Assembly: GCA_963750015.1 (NCBI GenBank)
Contig: CAVVPU010000053.1
Coordinates: forward strand, 5,872-69,871
Source: CAVVNC01 sp963750015
GTDB lineage: Bacteria; Desulfobacterota; Syntrophorhabdia; Syntrophorhabdales; WCHB1-27
Direction: 5' to 3'
DNA length: 64,000 nt
Shown here: piece after piece, positions 31,630 to 40,723 of the stretch
Numbering within the stretch: position 1 is the first letter of the stretch
How the letters are laid out: each line of letters opens with the position of its first letter
Translations under genes and position numbers: made by a program
Notes under the pieces: model-generated
Database searches by the model: none
Seen by the model: the letters and a program-made list of their open reading frames with translations, nothing else
What the model was told of the DNA's origin: nothing

Positions 31630-33857
31630 TTGGAAGAAATCGATGCCCGGTCCTGGTCAGATTATAGCGGCGCGGATCTCTGTTCGTGCTGCCGACCAGA
31701 AAGAATATCACCGAGTTTATGCGAAATCGTTGTCATGTATACAGGTGTACACTCCTGCCGCGTTTGCCTAGGACATTCCTCTTCACAGGAGGGGGCATTT
31801 GACGAAAAGCCATGCAGCGAGTGCGAAAACGCTCTGCAAAAGGAAGGAGAAACCGCTACTATCTCCAAGGATTTCGCATGCAAGTTGCAGGAATTACCAC
31901 ATTTTTGCGTTATTGCATTAGAAACGATTGACCGTCGCTTCGGTTTCTTGATCTTCCGCGTTGATCAAGCCGGATTGTTTGAACTATACAAACCTTTTGT
32001 TATTAACCTTGGAAATCTCGTCGCCCTTTCTCTGGAAAACCGTCTGCAAAAAAACGATCTGCAGCAGGCGCGAGACGTACTTGAACGAAGGGTAGCAGAG
32101 CGTACGGAACAGTTGGGAAGTGCCAACAGGCGCCTGAAAGAGGACATCACCGAACGTGAACGGGCCGAGGAGGCCCTCCGCCGCCTCAACCGCGAACTGC
32201 GAGCCATCAGCAACTGTAACCAGGTCTTGATGCGGGCAGAGAACGAGCAGACCTTGCTCAACGACATCTGCCGTATCGTTCACGACGAGGCCGGCTACCG
32301 CATGGCCTGGGTGGGGTATGCCGACAACGATGAGGCAAAGACCATACGCCCTGTCGCCTGGGCCGGGGTCGAGGATGGGTATCTCGCAACGGCCAATATC
32401 ACCTGGGCCGACGCGGAACGGGGGCGCGGCCCTGGCGGCACAGCCATCCGGAGCGGCGAAACAGTCTATGTTCAGGATTTCACCACCGACCCGCGAATGG
32501 CCCCGTGGCGCGAGGATGCCTTGCAGCGCGGCTATCGCTCCACTATCGCCCTACCCCTTAAAGACGAGAGCGCGAAGGCATTCGGCGTTCTCCTCATTTA
32601 TTCCATGGAGATCAGCGCATTTACCCCTGACGAACTCCGGCTTCTTGAGGAGCTTGCAGGCGATCTGGCATTCGGCATCAACGTGCTGCGAACCCGCAGC
32701 AAGCGTAAGGCGGCCGAAGAGACAGTCGGACGGTTGAACGCCGACCTCTCCGCAACCCTTCAGGCGATCCCCGACCTGCTGTTCGAACTGGATCAGACGG
32801 CACATATGTCAACATATGGGCGCGGAATCCGACCTCCTTGCACGGGAAAAAGAAGTCCTGCTTGGCCATACCGTCTCCGGTATGCTCGCGCCGGATGCCG
32901 CGCAAATCGTCATGGAGTCGATTCACGAGGCTGACGAAAAGGGCTCTTCCTACGGGAACACAATCTCCATCGAGCTTCCCGACGGCGCACGATGGATAGA
33001 GACTATCCAGATCCAAGAAGACCGGTGCCGATGCCCTTCCGGCCGCTTCATGAGTTGTCCCGTGATATCACCGGGCGTAAGAGGGCTTGTCGAGGAAGAG
33101 ATCCGTAAACTTAACTAGGAACTGGAACAACGTGTCGGGGACCGTTCCATATAACGCCAGGCCGGCGAACAAGGTAGCTGGAGGCGTTGTGCGTACTCGG
33201 TGTCCCACGACCTGCGCGCGCCCTTGCGCCACATTGACGGCTTTCTGGAACTGCTCCGACAGCGGCTGCCCAAGACCCTCGATGAACAAAGTGAACACCA
33301 CATGAATGCTATCGCCACTTCTGCAAAAGACATGGGAATACTGATTGATGATCTCCTCTCCTTCTCACGCATGGGGCGGTACTGAAATGTCCAAAGAGGC
33401 AAGTGGACCTTGCAAGCTCTGGTGCAGGAGGTAATCAGAGACTTTGAACCGGAGACCGCGGACAGATCCGTCCGCTGGCAGATCGCTGACCTTCCCGTGG
33501 TCAGAGGAGATCAGGCCATGCTGCGGGTAGTGCTGGTCAACTTGATCTCGAACAGCTTGAAATTCACCCGGCTTGTACGCCGGCAGAAATAGAAATAGCC
33601 GGGAGTCCGGCCAGGAAGGTGAAACCATCCTCTTCGTGCGCGACAATGGGGCGGGCTTTGACATGCAGTATGCCGACCGGCTCTTCGGCGTCTTTCGGCG
33701 CCTGCATCGGGCGGACGAATTTGAAGGCATCGGGATCGGCCTCGCCAACGTCCGCCGGATAATCACCAGACACGGCGGCAGGACCTGGGCGGAAGGGGAG
33801 GTCGACCACGGTGCGACGTTCTGCTTCTCTCTGCCTTCGAAAACGGAGGGACAATGA
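31630..33857 (+). pseudogene. Sensor histidine kinase (coiled coil, GAF, PAS, HisKA, HATPase), multiply frameshifted
   Basis: The first frame (to 32934) has a Cys-containing N-terminal region, a coiled coil (VLERRVAERTEQLGSANRRL) and a GAF domain (GYRMAWVGYADNDEAKTIRP to FTPDELRLLEELAGDLAFG). The PAS part then changes frame (LLAREKEVLLGHTVSGMLAP). The phosphoacceptor box VSHDLRAPLRHIDGF is at about 33200-33250. The N box (VLVNLISNSLKFTR) and G boxes (GETILFVRDNGAGFD, GIGIGLANVRRIITRHGG) follow in yet other frames, with in-frame stops between them. Every catalytic block is recognisable, but no single protein is encoded. The last fragment overlaps the response regulator start by ATGA. Confidence 0.8.
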
Positions 33858-34315
33858 ATACGGATTCGCCGCTCAAACGGATGCTTCTGGTGGAAGACGA
33901 TCCGAAGGACGTCGAGCTTACGCTCACCGCACTCGCAGATTACCACCTCGCCAACGAGATTGCGGTTGCCTGCGACGGGGTTGAAGCGCTTGATTATCTC
34001 TATCAACGGGGGTCCTTCTCCACCCGCCCCGAGGGGAACCCTGTCGTGATCCTGCTCGATATCAAGCTGCCCAAGCTGGATGGCATCCAAGTCTTGAGGC
34101 ACCTCAAATCGGACGAGCGTATGCGTTCCATTCCCATCGTCATACTGACATCCTCCTGTGAAGATCGCGATCTGGACGAGTGCTACAAGCTTGGTGTGAA
34201 CGCCTACGTCGTGAAGCCCGTTCGATTCACGGAGTTTGTTGACACCGTCAAGACAATCGGTGTGTTTTGGGCTCTCATCAATGAACCGCCTCCCGGCAGC
34301 GTAAGGAAGGGATGA
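33854..34315 (+). CDS. Single-domain response regulator (Rcp-like)
   Basis: A 153-residue CheY-like receiver of the longer Rcp type. The acidic pair is in LLVEDDPKDVELTL, the phosphoacceptor Asp in VILLDIKLPKLDG, then ILTSS and the Lys in NAYVVKPV. There is no output domain, so it would act as a phospho-relay partner of the kinase just upstream, whose gene is broken. It is intact and overlaps the kinase stop. Confidence 0.85.
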   Translation: MNTDSPLKRMLLVEDDPKDVELTLTALADYHLANEIAVACDGVEALDYLYQRGSFSTRPEGNPVVILLDIKLPKLDGIQVLRHLKSDERMRSIPIVILTSSCEDRDLDECYKLGVNAYVVKPVRFTEFVDTVKTIGVFWALINEPPPGSVRKG

Positions 34316-34810
34316 CCGGGGGCGCTCGTGTCCGCGCGTGCGCGCCTGACATGGCGCTGTGGGCTTCACTGCGTCATCTTTTTGTCGATGGGTCCTCTCT
34401 ATTTCTGGTGCATTTTTGTGCGCAACAGGCCGGGGAAAGCCGTTTTTGAACCGACGGGAGCAAGAATACATCCTTCAGTCGAGCCCGAAGGAACACTCTC
34501 AGGCAGACAGGCGGAATAGATGGGCCGGATCGATGCCCTGATCCTGGTCAGACGGGGCATGTTGGCCCTGGACACCAACACCCGGGTCTAAGACCCGGCC
34601 GGTGTCGGAACATCCTTCCCTAGTCCCCCGCTTGCAATCCTTGCGCTGGATGGACGTGTGCTCCACGGAAAGTGACCGAAATCACGTCCGGGCCTCATTG
34701 GTTCTATTGCAGCACTATACCGGCATTCCTCAAGAATTCTTGAACGTCGAGGGGCATCATTTGTAGGTGAATGTACTACGTGTAGGCAGTGGAAATCTTG
34801 TTCTGCCTTT
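34316..34810. other. Intergenic stretch without a recognisable gene
   Basis: Short frames only (at most about 60 codons). One, with FLNRREQEYILQSSPKEH, looks protein-like but matches nothing I know. Probably degraded DNA between the sensory remnants and repeat R1-e. Confidence 0.35.
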
Positions 34811-35066
34811 GGCGGCCTTCAGGGACGCCGCTCTTATTCAATTGGTGCTGGTGTGCGCATCCTATGAAGGCCGGAGCCGCGCTCTCTTTGATGATACGGC
34901 GACCCGTGCCACCGGCCGGTCGGATGGGAGGGATCGTGAGCTGTGGATGGGCTGTCGTGCCTCATAGACCGCAGGCGTACTTAACGTACGCCGGGGCGTC
35001 ATGAGGTGCGGCAGAGCGCCGCAGATCGCGATCTCTCCCAGCCGACCGGCCACACCTCGTGCCCTC
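34811..35066 (+). repeat. Repeat family R1, copy e
   Basis: A complete copy. The head is GGCGGCCTTCAGGGACGCC, followed by CAATTGGTGCTGGTGTG and CCTATGAAGGCCGGAGCC. The central hairpin (34918-35044) is flanked by ACCGGCC at 34911-34917 and 35045-35051. Arms are GGTCGGATGGGAGGGATCG and CGATCTCTCCCAGCCGACC, with the small hairpin GGCGTACTTAACGTACGCC inside. Confidence 0.8.
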
Positions 35067-35212
35067 ACTCGTCCCCTTGCCCCTTTGACTCCCTGGACTC
35101 TTTCCGAGAAGCGCATCGACAAACAAATCCGCTGTGTGCCCCGGGCCGGCGCGGCCGCTTACATTGCGGCCATTCGCCGATTATAATAGTATTGGTAAAG
35201 AACAGGGGTGCC

Positions 35213-35497
35213 ATGGATACAACGGATCAGATACCTGACGGAGAATTGCTCATCTCTTTGCGAATGGATTTCATGCAGGCCCTTCAGCGGGATGACTTCA
35301 GCCGCATAAACCGCGTCATCCTACCCCTTTTTCTCGGACGCTTCCGGCAGCATTACGAAGAATACGCGCGGAACTGGAAGAGCGTCTCCGTCACCCACGG
35401 GTCGGTCAGGCTGGTCATCGACCCGCATCACAGGGAGGAGATGGAGATCGAATGGGCGGAACACGTGCTCAAGGGCGAAATCGATCTGATCCTCTGA
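35213..35497 (+). CDS. Hypothetical 94-residue protein
   Basis: The frame starts at ATG 35213 after AGGGGTG, with TATAAT about 30 bp upstream. It is predicted mostly helical (LLISLRMDFMQALQRDDFSRI), then has strands (SVSVTHGSVRLVIDP) and an acidic end. It has no membrane helix, signal or known motif. It lies between repeat R1-e and the convergent ICMT-like gene. Confidence 0.5.
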   Translation: MDTTDQIPDGELLISLRMDFMQALQRDDFSRINRVILPLFLGRFRQHYEEYARNWKSVSVTHGSVRLVIDPHHREEMEIEWAEHVLKGEIDLIL

Positions 35498-35517
35498 GAC
35501 TGGTTCTCGTGTGCCTA

Positions 35518-36216
35518 TCAGGAAAGGGATTCTTTGCCGTTCGCCCGTCTTTTTCCCCACCAGAGGATGACCCCGCTCGCGACGTAGAGAATGATCGTCA
35601 GGGCCAGCAGGACTTCCGAGAGGGGCCGCTGGAGAAAGCCCGCACGAAAAAATCCCGCTTCCGCCAGTTCGCCGGCACACAGGATCACAATCGCCATGGC
35701 CCAGAACCGTAAAATCCTTGCCATTTCCTTGGCGCTGACCCGTTTGGTCAAAAACCCATCGAAGAGGGAGCCTATGTTCCTAAGGGATTGCCTGTTCGGG
35801 AACAGGAGGGGCGTCTCGAGTATGTAGTCTGAGAAGGCGGACCCATAGGTCTCGAAAAGGGTGCGCTCTTCTTTCCCCATGGTCGGACCATAAGCCCAGA
35901 AGAACAGGAACAGGTAGATGAGGACCATGTAACGGCTGCCGCTCAACAAGCAAAAGCAGCAATCGACGAGGAAGTTGGCCAGGTAGTAGGGATGACGCAC
36001 GATGGCGTAAATCCCCTCCTTGCAGAGGACTTTGTTCCGTATGAGAACGCCCTTTGTGAGGAAGTGGATGAAGCTCCCCGCAGCAAGCAGGATAAAGGCG
36101 ACCGCGACCTCGGTGCAGGTCGGCCGAAGAAAGAAGGCGCAGGCCACCGAAAGGACGAAAATTACATCTCGGAGCCGGCTCCTCGTCAGAAAGCCTTCGG
36201 TCTCTTCGCGAGACAT
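35518..36216 (-). CDS. Isoprenylcysteine methyltransferase-like membrane protein
   Basis: A 232-residue protein with about six hydrophobic helices. The signature GIYAIVRHPYYLANFL and the later GKEERTLFETYGSAFSDYI are the SAM-binding core of the ICMT/PEMT family. Bacterial members methylate lipids or unknown small substrates at the membrane. The function beyond methyl transfer is open. It is the last gene of a minus-strand pair with the LarA-like gene, about 100 bp apart. Confidence 0.75.
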   Translation of the reverse strand: MSREETEGFLTRSRLRDVIFVLSVACAFFLRPTCTEVAVAFILLAAGSFIHFLTKGVLIRNKVLCKEGIYAIVRHPYYLANFLVDCCFCLLSGSRYMVLIYLFLFFWAYGPTMGKEERTLFETYGSAFSDYILETPLLFPNRQSLRNIGSLFDGFLTKRVSAKEMARILRFWAMAIVILCAGELAEAGFFRAGFLQRPLSEVLLALTIILYVASGVILWWGKRRANGKESLS

Positions 36217-36318
36217 CCTATTGCTACCCCCTACCCCTTCAGCGGTGGATCCGACAAATGCATCGGTTATTATGCCCTCTTTCGGGGACCGGGGTCAAAT
36301 CATTTCGGCACCCTCGGC

Positions 36319-37617
36319 CTATTCTTCCCAATCGGTGATTGGAACGGTGAGGCCTCCCGTCGGGAATACGGCCACCCGGGCCTCGGGGTATGCGCCCTTC
36401 AGGAGGTCCATACCTGCCTCCAGCGAGTCGGCATATTCCAAGCCAAGGGTGGAGGCAGTCTCTTTCGACAGCATGGGGCAGACTATGACTGTCCGCATCG
36501 CGGATCTGCGGATCGCGTAAGACATGGCCAGATTGAACTCTGCCGATTGGTCGGGCAGAAAAGGCATGCCCTTGGACATGGCATCTACCACGAAGGGGAT
36601 CGGATCGTGGTGAGATTTCTCCTTCACCTCATTGAAGCACCGAAAAAACGCATCCGGCACCGGGGCCACCATGGGAGCTACCATGAGGATGGCGCCGCCC
36701 TCTCTCGTCACGATATCGGGAACAGCAAGGCCTTTGTACATTTGTATTCCGTGGGTGTGGGGATAGCTCGAGACAATCGATATATCGACCTTTTCGCTGA
36801 ACCGATGGCCGAGCTTGTCGTAGCACATACCTACGGCCGCACCGAAGGCCTCCTCCAGGCTACCGGCCACCATGTTCGCGACCTGCCCCTCACGGTCATA
36901 AACGGTGTCTATGGTGAGATCGAGCCCGATCGTTCGGGCAATCATCATACAGTCTTCGTGGAAGGGGTTGGTCTTGGCCAGTCCTATCCTCGACCGTGGG
37001 TGTATGCCCCGTCGCATGTGATGGGTCCGAATGAAGTCTATATCGCAGATACCGGGCATCAGAAGCTTGGGCCCACCACCGTAACCCGCCATAGGATGGG
37101 GAAGGATCGAGCTCACTCCTATCTTGATCTCGGCTTGCTCGACAACAGGATTGATCTTCACCACCCTGCCGTCCTCCAGGTGCACGGGAACGAGGTCGGC
37201 TTGCCACGCATTGTGCTGAACTATTCTGTAAGTGGAGACGACCTGTTTCCCCAGCCTCGCTTCGAGTGCCTCCCTCGCCAGGGGCACATGAGTCCCAAGG
37301 GCCACGACAATCGTGACTTTATCTTTCGGGCAGCCTGACTGGGTGAGGAAGGGAAGCAGGACGTCGAGGATTTCCGCCACGGGGGTCGGGCGGGTGGAGT
37401 CGTCTACGAGCACTGCCACGCTCTTCGCTTTCGCGAGTCTTTCCTTCAATGCCGGGACGCCGAGCGGGTTGTCGAGGGCACGGGCCGTCATCTGCCTCAC
37501 GGTCGGCACTGTTCCTTCATCGATGCTTTCGAGAAAATGAAGGGCCACCCATCCCTGAGGCAGCAAAAAAGGATGTCGTTGGCCTGGGCCAAGGGTCAGA
37601 TAGTAGTTTTCATTCAT
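36319..37617 (-). CDS. LarA family nickel-pincer racemase/epimerase-like protein
   Basis: A 432-residue protein of LarA length. It has VDDSTRPTP, the catalytic-type ALGTHVP, and KIGVSSILPHPMAGYGGGPK with the Lys region that carries the pincer nucleotide cofactor in lactate racemase. LarA proteins interconvert 2-hydroxy acids by hydride shift. Neighbouring cofactor genes (larB, larC, larE) are absent here, and several loop residues differ, so lactate is not certain as substrate. GGAG is seven bases before the ATG. Confidence 0.85.
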   Translation of the reverse strand: MNENYYLTLGPGQRHPFLLPQGWVALHFLESIDEGTVPTVRQMTARALDNPLGVPALKERLAKAKSVAVLVDDSTRPTPVAEILDVLLPFLTQSGCPKDKVTIVVALGTHVPLAREALEARLGKQVVSTYRIVQHNAWQADLVPVHLEDGRVVKINPVVEQAEIKIGVSSILPHPMAGYGGGPKLLMPGICDIDFIRTHHMRRGIHPRSRIGLAKTNPFHEDCMMIARTIGLDLTIDTVYDREGQVANMVAGSLEEAFGAAVGMCYDKLGHRFSEKVDISIVSSYPHTHGIQMYKGLAVPDIVTREGGAILMVAPMVAPVPDAFFRCFNEVKEKSHHDPIPFVVDAMSKGMPFLPDQSAEFNLAMSYAIRRSAMRTVIVCPMLSKETASTLGLEYADSLEAGMDLLKGAYPEARVAVFPTGGLTVPITDWEE

Positions 37618-37772
37618 GTCTTGACTCCATTAGAGTGACATAGGTTGTATACAATATACTCTACAGACTCATGTTGCCTCCCGTCAAGAATAAAAAAGGA
37701 AGGGCAAAAGGAAGGTATGGTTCTGGAGGGGGAAAGTCCCTGAATTCTCTGGCTGACTTGAATGGGTTCATT

Positions 37773-37827
37773 GTTCTACCGGCCTAAAAAGGTTCCTTAT
37801 CGACGGAACCGATTCAACCGGTAGAAC
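37773..37827. repeat. Nested palindrome in the larA-like/cheV intergenic space
   Basis: GTTCTACCGG (37773-37782) and CCGGTAGAAC (37818-37827) enclose GGTTCC (37791-37796) and GGAACC (37805-37810). Both pairs are perfect, giving a double-stem hairpin. It ends 18 bp beyond the cheV stop (minus strand) and could be a rho-independent-like end or a protein site; no T-run follows on either strand. Confidence 0.5.
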
Positions 37828-37844
37828 CGATCGCTTCAGCCGTC

Positions 37845-38801
37845 CTACCGGGCGGCATGTCTCCTAGTTTCGACGGTCTGTTTCATAAATTCGATCAGGG
37901 CAAGATCGGGCTTGGAGAACTGGCCGTCGGCCCCCACCGCTTCCCCTTTATGGGCCAGTTTATCGGTGATCAGGGAAGAGAAAAGGACCACGGGGATCGT
38001 CCTGAGTATGGGATCGTCCTTTATTCTTTTGCAGAGATGGTATCCGTCCATTCCCGGCATCTCGATGTCGGTAAGGACGATGTCAATCGAATCGTTCAAA
38101 GGCGCGCCGTCACTCTCGTTCTTGCTCTTGATCTCGGTAAGGTGTCCCCAGGCCTCGTCGCCGTTCGTGACCGACTCTACCACGAAGACCCCGTGTTCTT
38201 CCAGCCGCCGTTTAATGGTGCTGCGGATGGTGTGGGAATCGTCTGCGTGCAATACCCTTATGGGCACGAACTCTTCACTCACATTCTCACCCTCCCCATT
38301 CGTCTCCGATATGGCAAGGGCGGAATTGAGGTCTCCTATCGCCTTTTCCAGATCGAGGAGAAAGACGAGCTTATTATCCAGTTCTATGACGCCCGTGACC
38401 GAGTCGCTCAGGCCCTCGGTATATCCCTCGAGTGGCCTTATATCGCTCCAGGTGGCCCGGTGAATTCTCGTGACCCCGGAAACCAAGAAAGCGGTGACCG
38501 TGCTGTTGAACTCCGTAATCAGTACCTTGCCCTGGCTAGTCTCCACTTTCTTCCTGCCCAGCCATTCCGCCAGGTCGAGAAGGGGCACGATCTTGTCCCT
38601 GTGGTTGAAGATACCAGTGGCAAAAGTCCCTTTCAGGTGGGGCGGTCTCATTACCTTCGTGGGCATCGGGATTATCTCGAGCACCTTGGCTACATTCACT
38701 CCGTAATAACCCTTGTACTCCCCTTCATCGATGAACAGCTCCAGGATCTCTACTTCGTTGGTGCCCGTCTCAAGCAGGATATTCGACATGCCCGTTCCCA
38801 T
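37845..38801 (-). CDS. cheV: Chemotaxis coupling protein CheV
   Basis: A 318-residue fusion of a CheW-like domain (about 12-165, with KGYYGVNVAKVLEIIPMP and GIFNHRDKIVPLLDLAEWLG) and a receiver domain (about 180-310, with VLHADDSHTIRSTI, VLTDIEMPGMDGY and the Lys in GQFSKPD). CheV links chemoreceptors to CheA and is tuned by phosphorylation. GGGGAG precedes the ATG. No other chemotaxis genes are adjacent. Confidence 0.92.
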   Translation of the reverse strand: MGTGMSNILLETGTNEVEILELFIDEGEYKGYYGVNVAKVLEIIPMPTKVMRPPHLKGTFATGIFNHRDKIVPLLDLAEWLGRKKVETSQGKVLITEFNSTVTAFLVSGVTRIHRATWSDIRPLEGYTEGLSDSVTGVIELDNKLVFLLDLEKAIGDLNSALAISETNGEGENVSEEFVPIRVLHADDSHTIRSTIKRRLEEHGVFVVESVTNGDEAWGHLTEIKSKNESDGAPLNDSIDIVLTDIEMPGMDGYHLCKRIKDDPILRTIPVVLFSSLITDKLAHKGEAVGADGQFSKPDLALIEFMKQTVETRRHAAR

Positions 38802-38994
38802 AGTCTCCCCTTATACGCCTTTATTACCGCACCGTCTGCGAGGTCCGGCTGTCCTAAAGCCCGGTGGCCGTGCCGCCCTTTCTTCCGGTCGGACGCATAG
38901 ATACTTTATCGGAAAGGATGGAACGCAACTTAAACCGGGACTCCGCCGGGAAGTCTCCGGAGAGAGAAGACTTTGACCGCAAAAAAGAGGAAAT

Positions 38995-39031
38995 GGGCGG
39001 CACACGTCCGTTCTATCGAAAGATGCCGCCC
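38995..39031 (-). terminator. Possible terminator after the LDH/MDH-like gene
   Basis: GGGCGGCA and TGCCGCCC form a stem around a 21-nt loop just after the gene at 39050. On the minus strand the T-run comes only after ATTTCC, so it is weak. Confidence 0.4.
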
Positions 39032-39049
39032 CTTGCTCATTGAAAAGGT

Positions 39050-39970
39050 CTATCGTCCGGAAAGGCCGGCCGCGAGACTTTGAATCGATTTTGCCGCTTC
39101 TTTCAGGCCGTCGGACTGGGCTTTCGTGAGGGACAGCTCAACGATCTCCCGCACACCGCTTCTGCCCAACCGGACCGGAACCCCCATGCTTACGTCCGAA
39201 AAGCCGTATTCGCCGTTCAGAATAGCCGAACACTGAAAGATTTTATCGGATTCGTTCAGTATTGCCCCGACGATCTCGGGTATGCCCACGGCACAGGTCC
39301 AGCCGGTTGTTCTTACGTCACCCGCAAGGCGGGTAAAGGTCGAGAACCAGTCCCGCATCGATCGGCCCAATTCCTCTTCCTGCTCGGCAGTAAACCGGAC
39401 TGGCTTTGACCGCAGAGTAACCCGGTCAAAAAGGTGCACCTTCGCCGGACCGTGTTGCCCCAGTACTATGGCGTCGATCTCGGAGATCGGGGCTTTCAGG
39501 AGGTCGGCGACGGCGTACCGGAAACGATAGGTGTCATTCCAGGAATAGCCGACGAACTGCCGTGGCTCCAAGCCCGACAGGCGGTAAAGAATGTAGTTGA
39601 AGACATCCATAGGATTCGTCACGGTTATAACGATTGTCTTCGGGCAGTGCGTGACTATCCGGCTCGCCAGCTCACGAGCAATCTCTACGTTCGAAGCGAT
39701 CTTAGGCAGGACCGAAGGAGGCCCTCCAGGTGCGGCTGCGGCCATGATCACGACGTCGCAGCCCTCGAGGTCCGGCCAGGTGCCATACCGGACGACCGTG
39801 CCGCTCGTCTCCCGCACCCCCTGCTCGATGTCCATAGCATGGCTTCGGCCCAAGTCTTCCCGATTATCGATCATAATCAGTTCAGAGACGATCTGCCGCT
39901 CTGCCAGCGCAAATGCCGCGGCAGATCCGACGCCCCCGGCCGCGCCTATGATGGCGAGTCTTGTACCCAT
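39050..39970 (-). CDS. Lactate/malate dehydrogenase family protein, divergent
   Basis: A 306-residue NAD-dependent dehydrogenase. It has an N-terminal Rossmann loop (IIGAAGGVGSAAAFALAE) with Asp in MIDNRED, then ITVTNPMDVFNYIL and the catalytic-His region as VLGQHGPAKVHLF. The substrate-specificity loop, which normally carries Arg (PRKPGMTR in malate enzymes), reads AAAAPGGPPSVLP here. The usual GEHGDS is GQHGPA. So the fold is clear but substrate and activity are uncertain. GGGAGG lies seven bases before the ATG. Confidence 0.8.
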   Translation of the reverse strand: MGTRLAIIGAAGGVGSAAAFALAERQIVSELIMIDNREDLGRSHAMDIEQGVRETSGTVVRYGTWPDLEGCDVVIMAAAAPGGPPSVLPKIASNVEIARELASRIVTHCPKTIVITVTNPMDVFNYILYRLSGLEPRQFVGYSWNDTYRFRYAVADLLKAPISEIDAIVLGQHGPAKVHLFDRVTLRSKPVRFTAEQEEELGRSMRDWFSTFTRLAGDVRTTGWTCAVGIPEIVGAILNESDKIFQCSAILNGEYGFSDVSMGVPVRLGRSGVREIVELSLTKAQSDGLKEAAKSIQSLAAGLSGR

Positions 39971-40297
39971 GGTGTAGCCTCCCTTCTTGTTTGAATTATA
40001 GCGGGTCTTCTTTGACTCTAAGGAGTCCTGTAGGTCTTATCGAACTTATCGGACCCGTTGAGAGCATGATCGGCAAAGACATCAGCCCGACGTTTTCCGC
40101 CCATTCATATTCCCCATCCTATATTGAGCTTCCCTTTGGTGTCAAGGCCTAACGCATATCCGGCTCCTGTCTTGGCTGCCGCCGCGGGGCCTGCTCCTCG
40201 AAAACCTGCTCTCCAAAAGGAACAAAAAGGCCTTGACAAACAATATGTCATCTGGAATAGTGGTCACCATGCACCCGACGGGGTTGCATACCAGAAC

Positions 40298-40394
40298 GGT
40301 TGATAATAGCGGCGGCCTGAAGGCCGCCCATTACATCCCCTCCTTTCCCTTTTCCCCCCCAGTGCACAGGCATTTGCCCTTGGCAAGTCCATAA
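40298..40394 (+). repeat. Middle module adjoining R2 copy D
   Basis: GGTTGATAATAGC, the hairpin GGCGGCCTGAAGGCCGCC, a pyrimidine run and GCACAGGCATTTGCCCTTGGCAAGTCCATAA. It is the same flank that precedes R2 copy A at about 1195-1300. Confidence 0.65.
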
Positions 40395-40614
40395 GCGTAT
40401 GGCACCCCTTCCTCTCGCACATATTGCGGAGCGACCGTTAACCACCGTTGGCTTAAGGAGAGCGGTCCGTGAGGATGATGTGCGTGCTCGAACTCGGGGC
40501 ACCCAGCCCTAAGGCTGGGTCGGACTTGGACGCCACCGCGCACATCAAGCGAACTGGAGCCTTACGGGGGTCGGGAGCGGAGCCTCATGTGCGAGAGGAA
40601 GGGGTGCCATACGC
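40395..40614 (+). mobile_element. MITE-like element R2, copy D
   Basis: A 220-bp copy with perfect 27-bp terminal inverted repeats (40395-40421 and 40588-40614) identical to those of copy A. It is longer by about 20 bp because an extra small hairpin, ACCCAGCCCTAAGGCTGGGT, is inserted near 40500. It has the same orientation as copy A and is followed by a CTTTGC tract at 40639-40685. Confidence 0.75.
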
Positions 40615-40688
40615 TTCCCGCAAGCAGTGGTCCTTAGATGCCTTTGCTTTGCCTTTGCTTTGCCTTTGCCTTTGCCCTCGCCTGTGCG

Positions 40689-40718
40689 TTGATTCTGCCT
40701 CCTCCTCTGTGCTATAAA
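40689..40718 (+). promoter_or_regulatory. Promoter giving a near-leaderless tatD mRNA
   Basis: TTGATT (40689-40694), an 18-bp spacer and TATAAA (40713-40718). The expected start is at or beside the tatD ATG (40724), and no ribosome site is visible, so the mRNA may be leaderless. The -35 abuts the CTTTGC tract. Confidence 0.5.
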
Positions 40719-40723
40719 TTGCC

